Below, piece by piece: positions 26,141 through 36,000 of a stretch of DNA of 64,000 nt. The notes under the pieces were generated by a model. The model was not told where the DNA came from. It did no database searches and worked only from the letters and a program-made list of their open reading frames with translations. Every line of letters starts with the position of its first letter. Within the stretch, counting starts at the first letter, position 1. Location: contig NC_021021.1 in assembly GCF_000210055.1 (NCBI RefSeq), positions 3,536,289-3,600,288 of the forward strand, in the 5' to 3' direction. The DNA comes from Gordonibacter pamelaeae 7-10-1-b. GTDB taxonomy: Bacteria > Actinomycetota > Coriobacteriia > Coriobacteriales > Eggerthellaceae. Position numbers and translations under genes: made by a program.

Positions 26141-28084
26141 TTAAATCACTTGGGGAACGGTGTCGGGGCTGTAGGTGCGGAAGAGCTCCTCGTAGTTGGC
26201 GTGCGTGGCGTCGTCGGCCATGGACGAGTCGCGGATGACGGCGTACCAGGGCTTGGCTTTCGCCATCTCCTCGATGGTGTCGGAACCCACGTTCGCATCG
26301 AAGCATGCCGCCAATTTGTCGCCGTCAACGAAAAAGACCTTCCTGCCGGCGAGCATGCGCTCCTCGATCTTCGCTGAGTACGGGATGCCGAGTTTGGGCA
26401 GCACCTCGAAGAGCAGATCAAGGTCGGAGCGCCCCTCCTTCACGTTGTCGGCGAAGTCGAAGAGGCTTTCCTGGGCGGTCTCGCCAGGCGTGAGGTAGAA
26501 GTCCTTGAAGTTCGAGGAGTCGATGCGCAGCACGCGAAAGCCCAAATCAGGATAGGGTTTGGGCTCGGCACCGAGCTCGAGCTGCTCGTTTTCCTTGTCA
26601 ATCTGAGCTTTAATATTCTTTCCTACAAGGCGAATTCGTTCCTCGCCGATTTCGCAAATCGTTTTGAATCCGTTTTCAGCTGCATTACTTCCTATGGGAC
26701 ACTTATCTGGTATTTGGACAAGAATGCTACTTCTTTCCCCCCCCCCATCTTCCCTGTTAAGCTCGAAAACAGCCTGAGCGGTTGTCCCAGAGCCCGAAAA
26801 GAAGTCAAGCACCGTAAAACTATCATCAGGAATCATTCGAATTAAATACTTAACTAGAGAAGCAGGCTTGGTATATTCAAACAGAGGAAAGCCAAATAGG
26901 TCTTTTACTTCGTTAAATGCCTCATCGTTTCTCAAGACGCCGCACTCGTCCTTGTTCAAGAGGTCGGAAGGCGCGATGTACTTTCCTGTGCTATCCAGAT
27001 AGTAATAAAGGGTCACAAACTTAGGGTTTTTGAATAGAAGCCTTTGCCCGTTTGAAACTCGGTCGTTCAAGGTTTCTTGACTCCATTTAAATCTACCAGT
27101 TATATCAATATCGTTAGCGTTTATGCCGTCTCTAACGATAAAGTCCTTGTGAAGAGTTACGTATTTATCTCCATCGCCATATTTGCCAGCAGGGTATATG
27201 CCATCAGCGAACGTGCAGTCAACAACTCCCTTGGGAATCAAAAGCCGCGAATGGCCATTACCGCTATTGAACAATGGCGCGGCGGTATTGTATGAGTCGG
27301 GCCCTCGCAATCCTTCACAATTTGGAGCGCGGTAAGTAAGTACGTATTCGTATTTATTCCTTATGTATCTACTCAGTGTTGGTGCCTTGCTAGTTTTATT
27401 CCATTTGAAAATGCCAACGCGCATGCTAGCCCCAAATATCTCATCACATATTTTGATGAGATTCATCAGCTCATGTTCATCGATGCTTATGCATATGATG
27501 CCATCTGAGCTTAGGCAGTCCTTTGCGAGAACTAACCTCTGGTAAATCATCGAACACCATACTGAGTGAAACTTTCCATACCCTTCGGTATTGGTCACCA
27601 TCTGATAGCCATTGGCCCATTCATCGCTTAATTGCTCGTAGTCTGCATCGTTCTGTCGAAAAGAATCTGGATATATAAAAGCGTCTTTGCCGGTGTTATA
27701 TGGGGGATCGATATAAATGAAGCGCACCTTGCCAGCATAGGTTTCCTTCATTATCTTCAAAGCATCAAGGTTGTCGCCCTCGATGTAGAGGTTCTCCGTG
27801 GTGTCCCAATCTTTAGACTTGTCCGGCTCGGGAATCATCGTTTTGTAGATAGGGCGGCGCGCCTCGGCCTTGGCCTCGCGCTTACCAGGCCAAGTGAACT
27901 GATAACGTTCGCGCTGCCCCTCAGCCACATCACCCAGAAGATCGCGCAGCGCGTCGAAGTCCACGGCACGTGCAAGCTCACCGTCGGTGTTCTCTACCTC
28001 GGTCACCACCTGAGGGAACAGCCTGGCAATCTTCTCGATGTTTTCAACGGCACCGTCGGGCGTGCCTAGCTCGATCTTTTCCAT
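26141..28084 (-). CDS. mod: type III DNA methyltransferase, Mod subunit, with G10 tract
   Basis: The 647-residue beta-class N6-adenine methyltransferase has its catalytic DPPYNTG (about 126) ahead of the AdoMet motif FFSGSGTT (about 426), with a variable recognition region between. It carries a run of ten G on the coding strand (26737-26746) inside REDGGGERS near residue 446, presently in frame. The middle (27000-27700) is more AT-rich than the ends, typical of exchanged recognition domains. It directly precedes res and follows the DUF4391 gene by 0 nt. Confidence 0.92.
   Translation of the reverse strand: MEKIELGTPDGAVENIEKIARLFPQVVTEVENTDGELARAVDFDALRDLLGDVAEGQRERYQFTWPGKREAKAEARRPIYKTMIPEPDKSKDWDTTENLYIEGDNLDALKIMKETYAGKVRFIYIDPPYNTGKDAFIYPDSFRQNDADYEQLSDEWANGYQMVTNTEGYGKFHSVWCSMIYQRLVLAKDCLSSDGIICISIDEHELMNLIKICDEIFGASMRVGIFKWNKTSKAPTLSRYIRNKYEYVLTYRAPNCEGLRGPDSYNTAAPLFNSGNGHSRLLIPKGVVDCTFADGIYPAGKYGDGDKYVTLHKDFIVRDGINANDIDITGRFKWSQETLNDRVSNGQRLLFKNPKFVTLYYYLDSTGKYIAPSDLLNKDECGVLRNDEAFNEVKDLFGFPLFEYTKPASLVKYLIRMIPDDSFTVLDFFSGSGTTAQAVFELNREDGGGERSSILVQIPDKCPIGSNAAENGFKTICEIGEERIRLVGKNIKAQIDKENEQLELGAEPKPYPDLGFRVLRIDSSNFKDFYLTPGETAQESLFDFADNVKEGRSDLDLLFEVLPKLGIPYSAKIEERMLAGRKVFFVDGDKLAACFDANVGSDTIEEMAKAKPWYAVIRDSSMADDATHANYEELFRTYSPDTVPQVI
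26737..26746 (-). repeat. G10 homopolymer inside mod
   Basis: Ten consecutive C on plus (G on the coding strand) lie about 445 codons into mod. Gain or loss of one base would truncate Mod just after the AdoMet motif. Poly-G tracts of this length are well known slippage sites in phase-variable mod genes. The present length keeps the gene ON. Confidence 0.8.
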
Positions 28085-28705
28085 CTATCTGCCTTCCTCT
28101 ATGGCGGCGATCTGCCGCTTGAGTTCCTTTGCCTTGTCGAAAAGCGCGTTCTTGCGCGCCACCTGCCGTTCCTTGCGACCGCGCGCCTCTACGCGCGCAA
28201 GCTCGTCTCGAAGCGCCTTGAGCCTTGAATCCGCCTCGAAGCGCTCCTCCACGGTTTCGGCGCCGCTGCCGACGTCCCCGTAGGCCACCAACGACGCGAG
28301 CGAGTCCCACGCGGCGTCGATGCTGCATGCTCTTACGTCGAGAGCGAGACCGTCGAGCGGGCGCCAAGGTCCCACGACGAGTCTCTTGAGCATCACCGCG
28401 AGGCGAACCTCATCGTTGAAGGTACACGCGAACAGCAGCTTATGGGGGTTCGCCTGAGCCACAAGCGCCAGCACTTCTTTGGGGACACAGCGGCTCTTGA
28501 GCGCCACTTCCACCACGAGCACCTCATGCACGCGCTCGCCGTCGGGGATGCCGGTCGTGGAGGTCTTTATCGAGTTCGTGATCACGAAGCGCTCGACGTC
28601 GTCGACGAAGGACTGGCGCAGCGCAGCGCTTAGCTTCAGGCGGCCGTAGAAGGCCTCTTTGGGTATGCGGCGGCCCACCTCGGTCGTGCTCGGAAGTCCT
28701 AGCAT
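28085..28705 (-). CDS. DUF4391-family protein
   Basis: The 206-residue protein starts MLGLPSTTEVGRRIPKEAFY, includes VERFVITNSIKTST, VHEVLVVEVALK and LLFACTFNDEVRLAV, and ends in a charged coiled coil (ALRDELARVEARGRK). The pattern matches my recollection of DUF4391, proteins usually encoded between a SNF2-type helicase and a methyltransferase in restriction loci. The molecular role is unknown. Start 28705 overlaps the helicase end by 7 nt. A longer in-frame extension upstream is arginine-rich antisense-like sequence and is rejected. Confidence 0.72.
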   Translation of the reverse strand: MLGLPSTTEVGRRIPKEAFYGRLKLSAALRQSFVDDVERFVITNSIKTSTTGIPDGERVHEVLVVEVALKSRCVPKEVLALVAQANPHKLLFACTFNDEVRLAVMLKRLVVGPWRPLDGLALDVRACSIDAAWDSLASLVAYGDVGSGAETVEERFEADSRLKALRDELARVEARGRKERQVARKNALFDKAKELKRQIAAIEEGR

Positions 28706-31700
28706 CTGGGCCTCACCACCAAGAAGCACACCAGCTCGAAGTCGTCGAGCCCCTCGATGTCGTTCTCCAAGAAGCTTGTCGTGCCGCCGCCGAAGAAGCT
28801 GTCGACGTCGGACGCCTCCTTGGAGTCCACGATCGACGCCACCGCGTCGCGCAAGAGCCCAGCCTCGCGGCGCATGTCGCGGCCGTTCTTGGTCTCGCGG
28901 TTGTAGGCACGGCACAGGGCTATGTCGGGATCGGACTTGCCTCGGCACAAAAGGCGCATGTCGTCGAGCACTGCCTTGGGCTCGAGGTGGCCGTGGACGA
29001 CGGAGCCGTCGGACCCCATACGAACCACATAGAACGGGTGCAGGTGGTTCGCGCCGTCGCGGTCGATCTGGCTGTTGACGTTGCGCAGCACGAAGATGAC
29101 GCCGGGTTCATCGCCCTCCACTACGGCGTTAATGCCGCTCGGAAGCCTGTCGATGTCGGGGTTGTCGCGGTAATAGCCCACAAGGTCCATGCGGAACTCG
29201 TTGAGGCCCAGGTCGGTGATGGACACGCCGCCCGAGACGTCCTCCAGGTCCACGACCTCGTCGCGCATCTGCTCGAGCTGCTGGCGGCGGTACTCCAGGT
29301 CCCCCGTCTCGTCGGCGTTGATGTAGTCATCGTCGCCGGTGGACGTCATCACGGTGATGCGCATGCGCTCCTCGACGCGCGCCTTGAGCTTGATGTACTC
29401 GTCAAGCTCGACGTCCGGCCAGTAGTTCACCAGCTGGATGCGGTCATTCTTAGAGCCGATGCGGTCAACGCGGCCGAAGCGCTGCACGATGCGCACGGGG
29501 TTCCAGTGGATGTCGTAGTTCACCAGGTAGTCGCAGTCCTGGAGGTTCTGGCCCTCCGAGATGCAATCGGTGGCGATAACGATGTTCACGTCGCAGCCGG
29601 AAAGCTGAGGCGCCACCACGTCGCGCTCCTTCGACGCGGGCGAGAAGCAGGCGAGCACCTCCTGCATGTGCGGGGGCACTGCCTTTATCGTGCAGGCGCA
29701 GCCGTCGCCCGTGACCTTGGCGCACTCGAGGCCGAGCTCGCGCTTCGCGAAGGCCGAGACGTTCTCGTAGAGGTAGTCCGCCGTGTCTGAGAACGCGGTG
29801 AACACGAGCACTTTGCGGTTGCCCGGGTTGATGGGGCTTTGCGACTTCCCTCGGATCTGCTCGCACAGCTCGATGAGCTTGGCATCGTGGGCGGGGTCGA
29901 TGTCGCGCACCATCGAGATCAGGACCTCGATGACGGCGACGTCCGCCTCGATGTCGCGCTCCCAGCTCATCCAGTCCATGTCCTCGACGAAGATCTTCGT
30001 GGCGCCGCCCACCTCGAAGCCGCTCTCGTCGTCGGGGTCGAAGTCGAACCCGCCCGGCAGGTCGCCGTCGGCCACGCTGGCGCCCGAGGCGAGGCCCCTG
30101 CGGTAATCGTCTATGGTCTCGAGGGCGGCGTTCATGGCGGCGAGCACGCGCTCGAGCGTCAGGCGGAACGAGCACACCGAGCTCTCCAGGCGCTTGAGCA
30201 GGTTCGTCGTCATGAGGCGGCGCACGCCCGTCTCGCGGCCGCCCAGCGTGAGGTTTCCGCCGCCGCCCATCTTCGCGTACTTCTCCATCTTGCTGGGGTG
30301 CACGTACGAGCTCGGCATGTACACGGCGAGCGCGAGGGAGTCAAGCTCCTCGTATATCTCGCGGTAGTTGATCGCGTTCGTCAGCGTCGAGAGCTTGGGG
30401 CGCTTCGATATCGGCGGCAGGCGCTTTGGGAAGGGCCCGATGGCGCTCATGTCGTAGTAGCGCTGGATGTGCTTGCGGCTGCGCGCCACGGTCACCTGGT
30501 CGAGCACCTCGAAGAAGTCGTAGTCGAGCATGTCGGTGAGGGCGTGCGTCGTCCTCTGCTCGGCGGGCAGCTTCGACCAGCGGGAGTAGACGGTCTGCGC
30601 GTTGCGGAACACCGTCTCGATGTCGTTCTCCAGGCGCAGCTTCTCAGACCAGCCGGTGGGGTTGCCCCAGTACGCCAGGGCGAGCTGGTTGCGCAGGTCG
30701 CGGAAGCGGTTGTTCACGGGAGTGGCTGAGAGCATGAGCACCTTGGTCTTCACGCCCTGCTTGATGACCTTCTCCATGAGCAGCTGGTAGCGGTTCATCC
30801 TGTCTTCCGACGCCGAGTCGCCGCCGTTGCGGAAGTTGTGGCTCTCGTCGATGACGACAAGCCCGTACGCGCCCCAGTTCAGGCGGTCGAGGGGCAGGCC
30901 GGTCTCCGACGTGCCGCGCGTGCGAGAGAGGTCGGTGTGGTAGAGCACGTCGTACTGCAAGCGGTCGCCCGCGATGGGGTTGTTCACGACGTTCGAGTTG
31001 TAGGTTATCCAGTTGTCGCGCAGCTTCTTGGGGCACAGCACGAGCACGTCCTTGTTCCGGCTCTCGTAGTACTTGATTACGGCGAGCGCGGTGAACGTCT
31101 TGCCCAGGCCCACGGAGTCTGCCAGGATGCAGCCGTTGTAGGTTTCGAGCTTGTTGATGATGGCGAGCGCAGCGTCCTTCTGGAAGTCGTAGAGCTTGTT
31201 CCAGATGAGGCTGTCTCGGAAGCCCAGCCCCTCGTTGGGCAGCACGTCCTCGGAGACGTCGTCCAGGAACTCGCTGAATATGCGGTAGAGCGCCATGTAG
31301 TAGATGAGTTCTGGCGCGTTTTCTTGATACATTGCCGTGATGCTGTCGATGACGGCGTCGGTGACGTCGTGGAGCTCGCCCGAGTCCCATGCGGCTTCGA
31401 ACTGCTGCAGTAGGGCACGGGACTGCGAGGCGTCCAAGCGCATAGTTACGTCGGGCGCTTCCGTGGAGTTGTCGCAGCCGAGCTTGCGCGTGGTGAAGCC
31501 GTCGAAGGGCATGTAGGCCACGTTGTCGTCGGTCTTTTCCACGTTCAGAAAGCCGCTCATACGCCCCTCGCCCTCGAAGGAGCGGAAACGCGCCTTGCGG
31601 CGGATCCAGTCGGTGCACTCGGTCGCGACGGCCTTCTGCGTGAGCTCGTTGCGCAGCTTGATCTCGAAGTCGGTGCCGCAAAGGCCCTGCTCTCGGGAAA

Positions 31701-31932
31701 GCCGCGGGATGTAGAACTCGCGCTTCTCGCGCGCTGGGCGCTGCTTGGTGAACGCCTGCGACGTGAAGACGAAGCGCAGCTCGTCGATGCCTTCAAGCTG
31801 GGTTGCGAGTTCCTGATAGGCGTACATGGAGAACACCGACGCGGCTATCGCCACGCGATCGCCGTCGGCTATATTGGCGACAAGGTCGTCCTTGACGATG
31901 CGCGCCCTGTTGTCGAAGAAGTCGGGTTGCAC
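28699..31932 (-). CDS. SNF2-type helicase with PLD-like N terminus
   Basis: The product has about 1077 residues. The N-terminal ~170 residues (IAASVFSMYAYQELATQL, FTSQAFTK) resemble the phospholipase-D-like domain fused to SNF2 helicases. Helicase motifs are DSVGLGKTFTALAV (about 270), VIDESHNFRN (about 360), LSATPVNN (about 395), ISEGQNLQDCDYLVNYD and QRFGRVDRIGS (about 813). GTG 31932 is favoured, with AAGGGGG upstream and 4 nt after the RHH stop; ATG 31956 is possible. It likely moves along or remodels DNA within the restriction system. Confidence 0.85.
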   Translation of the reverse strand: MQPDFFDNRARIVKDDLVANIADGDRVAIAASVFSMYAYQELATQLEGIDELRFVFTSQAFTKQRPAREKREFYIPRLSREQGLCGTDFEIKLRNELTQKAVATECTDWIRRKARFRSFEGEGRMSGFLNVEKTDDNVAYMPFDGFTTRKLGCDNSTEAPDVTMRLDASQSRALLQQFEAAWDSGELHDVTDAVIDSITAMYQENAPELIYYMALYRIFSEFLDDVSEDVLPNEGLGFRDSLIWNKLYDFQKDAALAIINKLETYNGCILADSVGLGKTFTALAVIKYYESRNKDVLVLCPKKLRDNWITYNSNVVNNPIAGDRLQYDVLYHTDLSRTRGTSETGLPLDRLNWGAYGLVVIDESHNFRNGGDSASEDRMNRYQLLMEKVIKQGVKTKVLMLSATPVNNRFRDLRNQLALAYWGNPTGWSEKLRLENDIETVFRNAQTVYSRWSKLPAEQRTTHALTDMLDYDFFEVLDQVTVARSRKHIQRYYDMSAIGPFPKRLPPISKRPKLSTLTNAINYREIYEELDSLALAVYMPSSYVHPSKMEKYAKMGGGGNLTLGGRETGVRRLMTTNLLKRLESSVCSFRLTLERVLAAMNAALETIDDYRRGLASGASVADGDLPGGFDFDPDDESGFEVGGATKIFVEDMDWMSWERDIEADVAVIEVLISMVRDIDPAHDAKLIELCEQIRGKSQSPINPGNRKVLVFTAFSDTADYLYENVSAFAKRELGLECAKVTGDGCACTIKAVPPHMQEVLACFSPASKERDVVAPQLSGCDVNIVIATDCISEGQNLQDCDYLVNYDIHWNPVRIVQRFGRVDRIGSKNDRIQLVNYWPDVELDEYIKLKARVEERMRITVMTSTGDDDYINADETGDLEYRRQQLEQMRDEVVDLEDVSGGVSITDLGLNEFRMDLVGYYRDNPDIDRLPSGINAVVEGDEPGVIFVLRNVNSQIDRDGANHLHPFYVVRMGSDGSVVHGHLEPKAVLDDMRLLCRGKSDPDIALCRAYNRETKNGRDMRREAGLLRDAVASIVDSKEASDVDSFFGGGTTSFLENDIEGLDDFELVCFLVVRPRC

Positions 31933-31936
31933 GCCT

Positions 31937-32149
31937 CTATGCCCCCTTCTTCGCAAGCTCTTCGATCATACAGGTGCGCACGAAGGCGGAGAAGCTCATG
32001 CCCCGCAGGGCCGCCTCCTCTTTCGCCGCGTCGCGCAGGGTATCGGGGATGCGCAGAGTAACGGACACCTGGTCACCATCCACAAGGTAACTGCGAATTT
32101 CGGTTTGGCTTGGATTAGCGTCTATGAGTTGCTTGTACGTCGTCGGCAT
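31937..32149 (-). CDS. ribbon-helix-helix regulator heading the type III operon
   Basis: The 70-residue paralogue of the protein at 3835-4044 shares YLVDGDQVSVTLRIP, LRDAAKEEAALRGMSFSAFV and the ending. Start 32149 follows AGGGG 5-8 nt away. It is the first gene of the 12-kb minus-strand defence operon, and its promoter holds the same 15-bp operator as its paralogue. Likely role: autoregulation of this operon and possible cross-regulation of hsd. Confidence 0.75.
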   Translation of the reverse strand: MPTTYKQLIDANPSQTEIRSYLVDGDQVSVTLRIPDTLRDAAKEEAALRGMSFSAFVRTCMIEELAKKGA

Positions 32150-32168
32150 CTGTGCCCCTATCGCTCAA

Positions 32169-32200
32169 AATGCAATACAAATGCGTTTCTGAGTATTATA
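32169..32200 (-). promoter_or_regulatory. promoter and operator of the type III/SNF2 operon
   Basis: On minus, -10 TATAAT (32200-32195) is followed by CATTTGTATTGCATT (32183-32169), ending 19 nt before the RHH start codon. The 15 bases are identical to 3794-3808. Both copies overlap the expected transcription start. The -35 region is weak. Confidence 0.7.
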
Positions 32201-32272
32201 CCGCCCGATATCATAAAAATTGCCGGAAGAAGCATTCAAGGGCGAGTATTCGCAGATGAGCGTTCCGCTATC

Positions 32273-32965
32273 TCATCGATTCGGCACCGCATACACGATG
32301 GCTCGGGAATTGGCCGCCTGATAGGAGCAGGTCGTGAACGCGAATACCTTGCTTTCGCCGTCGTATTTGCGCAGGACAACGTCGCTCTTCGCGACCTGTT
32401 TCGCAACCGCTTCCGCATCGCCGAAACTCGGGCACATGGTTTCGTATCTCGCATCCACCACGTCGACGGCGATGACCGAAAGATTGTACGAGCGGCCATC
32501 ACGTGTGTACAGGTCGATTCTCGAATGACCCCTGGCAAACGATTCGTCGCTGTACTTCGCAAAATCCGAGAACACGCCGCCGTCCGACATGTTGTGCCCG
32601 TAGATCGGGACGAGAAGCGACCCTTCCGTGCAGTCGGCGTCGATGTATGGGGTGCCGTAGCCGCCTTGGCCGAGCGCATCGAGAAAGAGATAAGCGTTCG
32701 GGTTCTGCTTGTCGGCCTTGACTACAGGCTGGCTTATGCTCGTGTTGGGCACCTCCACCCACGCGACGATTTCCTGGGACAAGCTGTCCCAGTCGATTCC
32801 CCGGGGCTCCTCATGCTCGCTTTCCTCTGATACGGCGCCTTCGAGCGACCGTGCGATCTTGGCCTCGTCGCTGTCGTCCGCGGCGATCCAGGTGCATAGC
32901 GCGGCGACGGCGAGCGCGGCAAGCACTAGGCCGAGCGCCTCGGCGATCTTCTTCATCTTCTTCAT
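32273..32965 (-). CDS. class B-type sortase
   Basis: The 230-residue protein has an N-terminal membrane segment (about 5-28) and the sortase fold: WVEVPNTSISQPVV, the catalytic His in IYGHNMSDGGVF (about 120), the Cys in TTCSY (about 212) and the Arg in NSRAIVYAVP (about 220). The order and the YGHN/TCSY motifs match class B. It follows, on the same strand, the gene for a large YPKTG-anchored protein (33033-36803), its probable substrate. It acts outside the cytoplasmic membrane. Confidence 0.88.
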   Translation of the reverse strand: MKKMKKIAEALGLVLAALAVAALCTWIAADDSDEAKIARSLEGAVSEESEHEEPRGIDWDSLSQEIVAWVEVPNTSISQPVVKADKQNPNAYLFLDALGQGGYGTPYIDADCTEGSLLVPIYGHNMSDGGVFSDFAKYSDESFARGHSRIDLYTRDGRSYNLSVIAVDVVDARYETMCPSFGDAEAVAKQVAKSDVVLRKYDGESKVFAFTTCSYQAANSRAIVYAVPNR

Positions 32966-33032
32966 TTACGCTCTTTCCAATAAAGAAGGCGGGCCTCGAT
33001 CGAAGCCCGCCTGAACTTGCGGCGATTTGTTG

Positions 33033-36000
33033 CTACTCGACAGGTTCGGCGGTCGGTTCCTCAACCTCTTCGCCGGCCTTCTTGCGACGCTTCGCCGCGG
33101 CGTAGGCCGCGCCGGCCGCACCGCAGCCCACGATCACCGCCGCGCTTGCCGCAGCAGCCACCTTGGCCGCATCGGCGCCCGTCTTGGGGTATCCCTTGCC
33201 TACGGGGTTTTGGGGAACATCAGGCTCCGGAAGCTCGATGGTCTGACCCTCGTCTCCGATGTCCTCGTGCTTCGCGATGACGTTGTCGCCGTCGTCGGCG
33301 AGCTTCTCGAAGAACACGAGGGACTTGCCAGCTAGGTCAGCGGTGTTGAGCTCGAACACGACCTCAACGGTGCCGTCGGGCGCCTCGGGCACGAAATCCG
33401 TTTCGATCACCATCGGGTTGCCGGCGGCATCCTCAACGGGCTCGCCGGTCGCCTTGTCCACCAGCATGGTGAACAGCTTGTAGCGGTTGCCGGGGGTCAG
33501 CCCCTCGAAGCTCACCTCGTCCACGAGCGTCGCGGATTCGCTCACGGTGCCCTGGTTTGTGCCGGTTTCCGCATCGTGGGCCTTTGTTGCGATGTCGACG
33601 ACGTTGACGGTCTGGCCCTCATCGTCGATATCCTCATGATTCATATAGATGCGGCCTTCGGCGTCGTACATCGCCTCGAACGCAACGAGCGAGGCGCCTG
33701 CGAGGCCGGATCCGTCGAATCTGAACTCGATGTCAATCGACCCCTCGAAACCCTCCGCCACGAAATCCTTCTCGGCCGTGATCTCGTTGCCCTCGGCGTC
33801 GAGCGCGGGCTGGCCGGTGGATTTGTCCATGAGCTTGCCAGTTACTTTGTAGGTTTCGCCGGGGATGCATCCCGTGTAGGCGACGCTGTCGATGATCGAC
33901 ATGTCGCTGCGCGCCTGGCCCTCATGGGTGCCACTGTCGCCGTCGGCCGCGGTGGTGCCCATGGTCTTGGGCATGTTCTCGACCACGATGGCGAGCTTGG
34001 CTTGCATGGAATCGCCGTCGAGCGTGGCCATGCCCTGGTCGTTCACCTCGAAATCGTGGGTTTTGGCGTTGCCGTCTTCGTCGACGTCGCTGATCACGTA
34101 GCCCTCCGCCGCGGCTACCTCCTGCAGGTGGTAGCTGCCGTGCTTCAGGTACTTGAGGTCGATGACGCCACTTTCGTCGGTTTTCAGGGTCTGGTCGAAG
34201 TCGCCCGCATCGCTCCAGACGCGGAAAACGGCGCCCTCGATAGGCGATTCACCGTCGAGCGAATCCACCTTGGCCAGGCGCAATTCGGTCGGGGCATCGG
34301 TCACGTCAATCTGCTCGTCGAACACCGAGACCTCCTGGCCCTGGTAGGTCAGGGCAACGCTTTTCTCGGCAACGTCGAGGGCGTAGCCGTCTTTGACCTT
34401 CGCCTCGTATACGGTGTATGTCCCCAGGTAGAGCGGCTCGCTAGTCGCGTGTCCGTCTGCGCCGGTGATGAGCGCCGCCACGATCTGCCCGTCTGCGTAG
34501 CGCAGGGTCCCGTCGGGGGTGGAGACGTCGCCTTCGGCCTTCACGATGTAGGTGGAGCCGTCGACGGGCGACCCCGTCTCGGAGTCGGTCTTCGAGACGG
34601 TTACGATGCCTTTCTGGGGCGCGTCCTCGAAAGTCAGGACGATCGGATCGTCCCATCCACGGTAGTCGGCGGAAACCGTGAAGGCTGCCGGCTCGGAATC
34701 GAGGACGTAGCCCTCGGGCGCTGCGACCTCCTTCAAAAAGTAGCACCCCTCCCCCAAAACCATCGGCAAGGTGAGCTCGCCGCGCTCGTTGGTGGTCCAC
34801 GTGCTCACGACCTCCTCGTCCGGGTAATGGAGGGTATAGGTGACGAGATCGCCGTCGGCGTCATACAGCTCGAAGCTCGCCGCAAGCGGAATCCGCTTGC
34901 CGGTTTCGGCGTCGGCCTTGACCACCTTGAGCGGCGTTTGCGGGATCTTGTTGCTCACCAGAACCGGCGGATCGTACTGCCCTTCGTCGGAGATCGTGAC
35001 CTTGAAGTCATCGATGGGAAGGAGGGTCTTGCCGTATTCCGCCTTGAACTTCGCGGCGACGTCGGCGGGGATGACCTCGTGCACGAAATAGGTGCCGTAC
35101 GCCAGCGCCGCGCTCCAGCCCTCGGGCTTCGCCCAGCCGTTCGCATCGGCGTTGCTGTCTTTGGTGGTGGCTAGCCCGTTCCCGTCGGTCGTTATGGTGC
35201 ACACGACGCCGCCGGGCGCGATCTCCTCGCCGGTTTCGGGGGAAACCACCGGGTTCGCCGAATCATTGATCAGCTGAAACTCGACGCCGGGGACGAGCAC
35301 GCGCTTGGCGTCCTGCGGCATGTCGCCTGCGCCCTCGGAGTAGATCGACACCGGCACCTCCTTGACGAGGCGGTAGTCGCCGCGCTTCACGGTATCCTTC
35401 GCCACGGGCGAGTTATAAGTGGAAACGGCTTCGATGCGGTCGTTGTCCGACTCCACCTTCACGAGATGCGTTTCGGGCGCGTTGCCACGGCCGTCGTCGA
35501 GGTTGTAGCCGCAAGGCGCCTTCGTCTCGGTCACAAGGACGGTGCCGAGCGGGATGACCGGCGTCGTCCCGTCGGATGCGTAGTAGAACGCATCGCCGGA
35601 CACCTTGGAATCGCTGTTCAGATGGGCCTTGCCCTGGTCGTCGGTCGCAAGGACCCAGGTGCGCTCAGGCGAGCCCGATGCGCGGGCCTCGTCGACCGAG
35701 GAGTAGATTCCCCTGTAGTACTCGACGGTGAACTCAGCGCCGTTGAGAGCGGAATCGCCTTGGGGCTGGGCCTTTTCGGTGGCGGCGTCCGCCTTGGCTA
35801 CGACGACGTCGACGGCGTTCGACTGCGGCGTGTCCTGAACATGCCCGGCCGCAACGGTGGCGGCCTTGTCGGGCTCGACCGTCACCGCGTAGGCGGCCTC
35901 GTCGATGGCGAACCCGGGTGCGGCCTTAGACTCCTTGAGCCAGTAGTCGCCGGGCTCCACCTCGTCGATCCTGCCGCGGCCGGAGTCGTCAAGGGTCATC

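Noticed and set aside
24446..26377. Long plus-strand open frame opposite res and mod
   Set aside because: It is an antisense shadow of two well supported genes, spans their boundary and has no recognisable domain or ribosome site.
33576..35174. Plus-strand 530-codon open frame opposite the surface adhesin
   Set aside because: It is antisense to a gene with clear signal peptide, repeats and sorting signal; composition is that of a reversed GC-rich gene.
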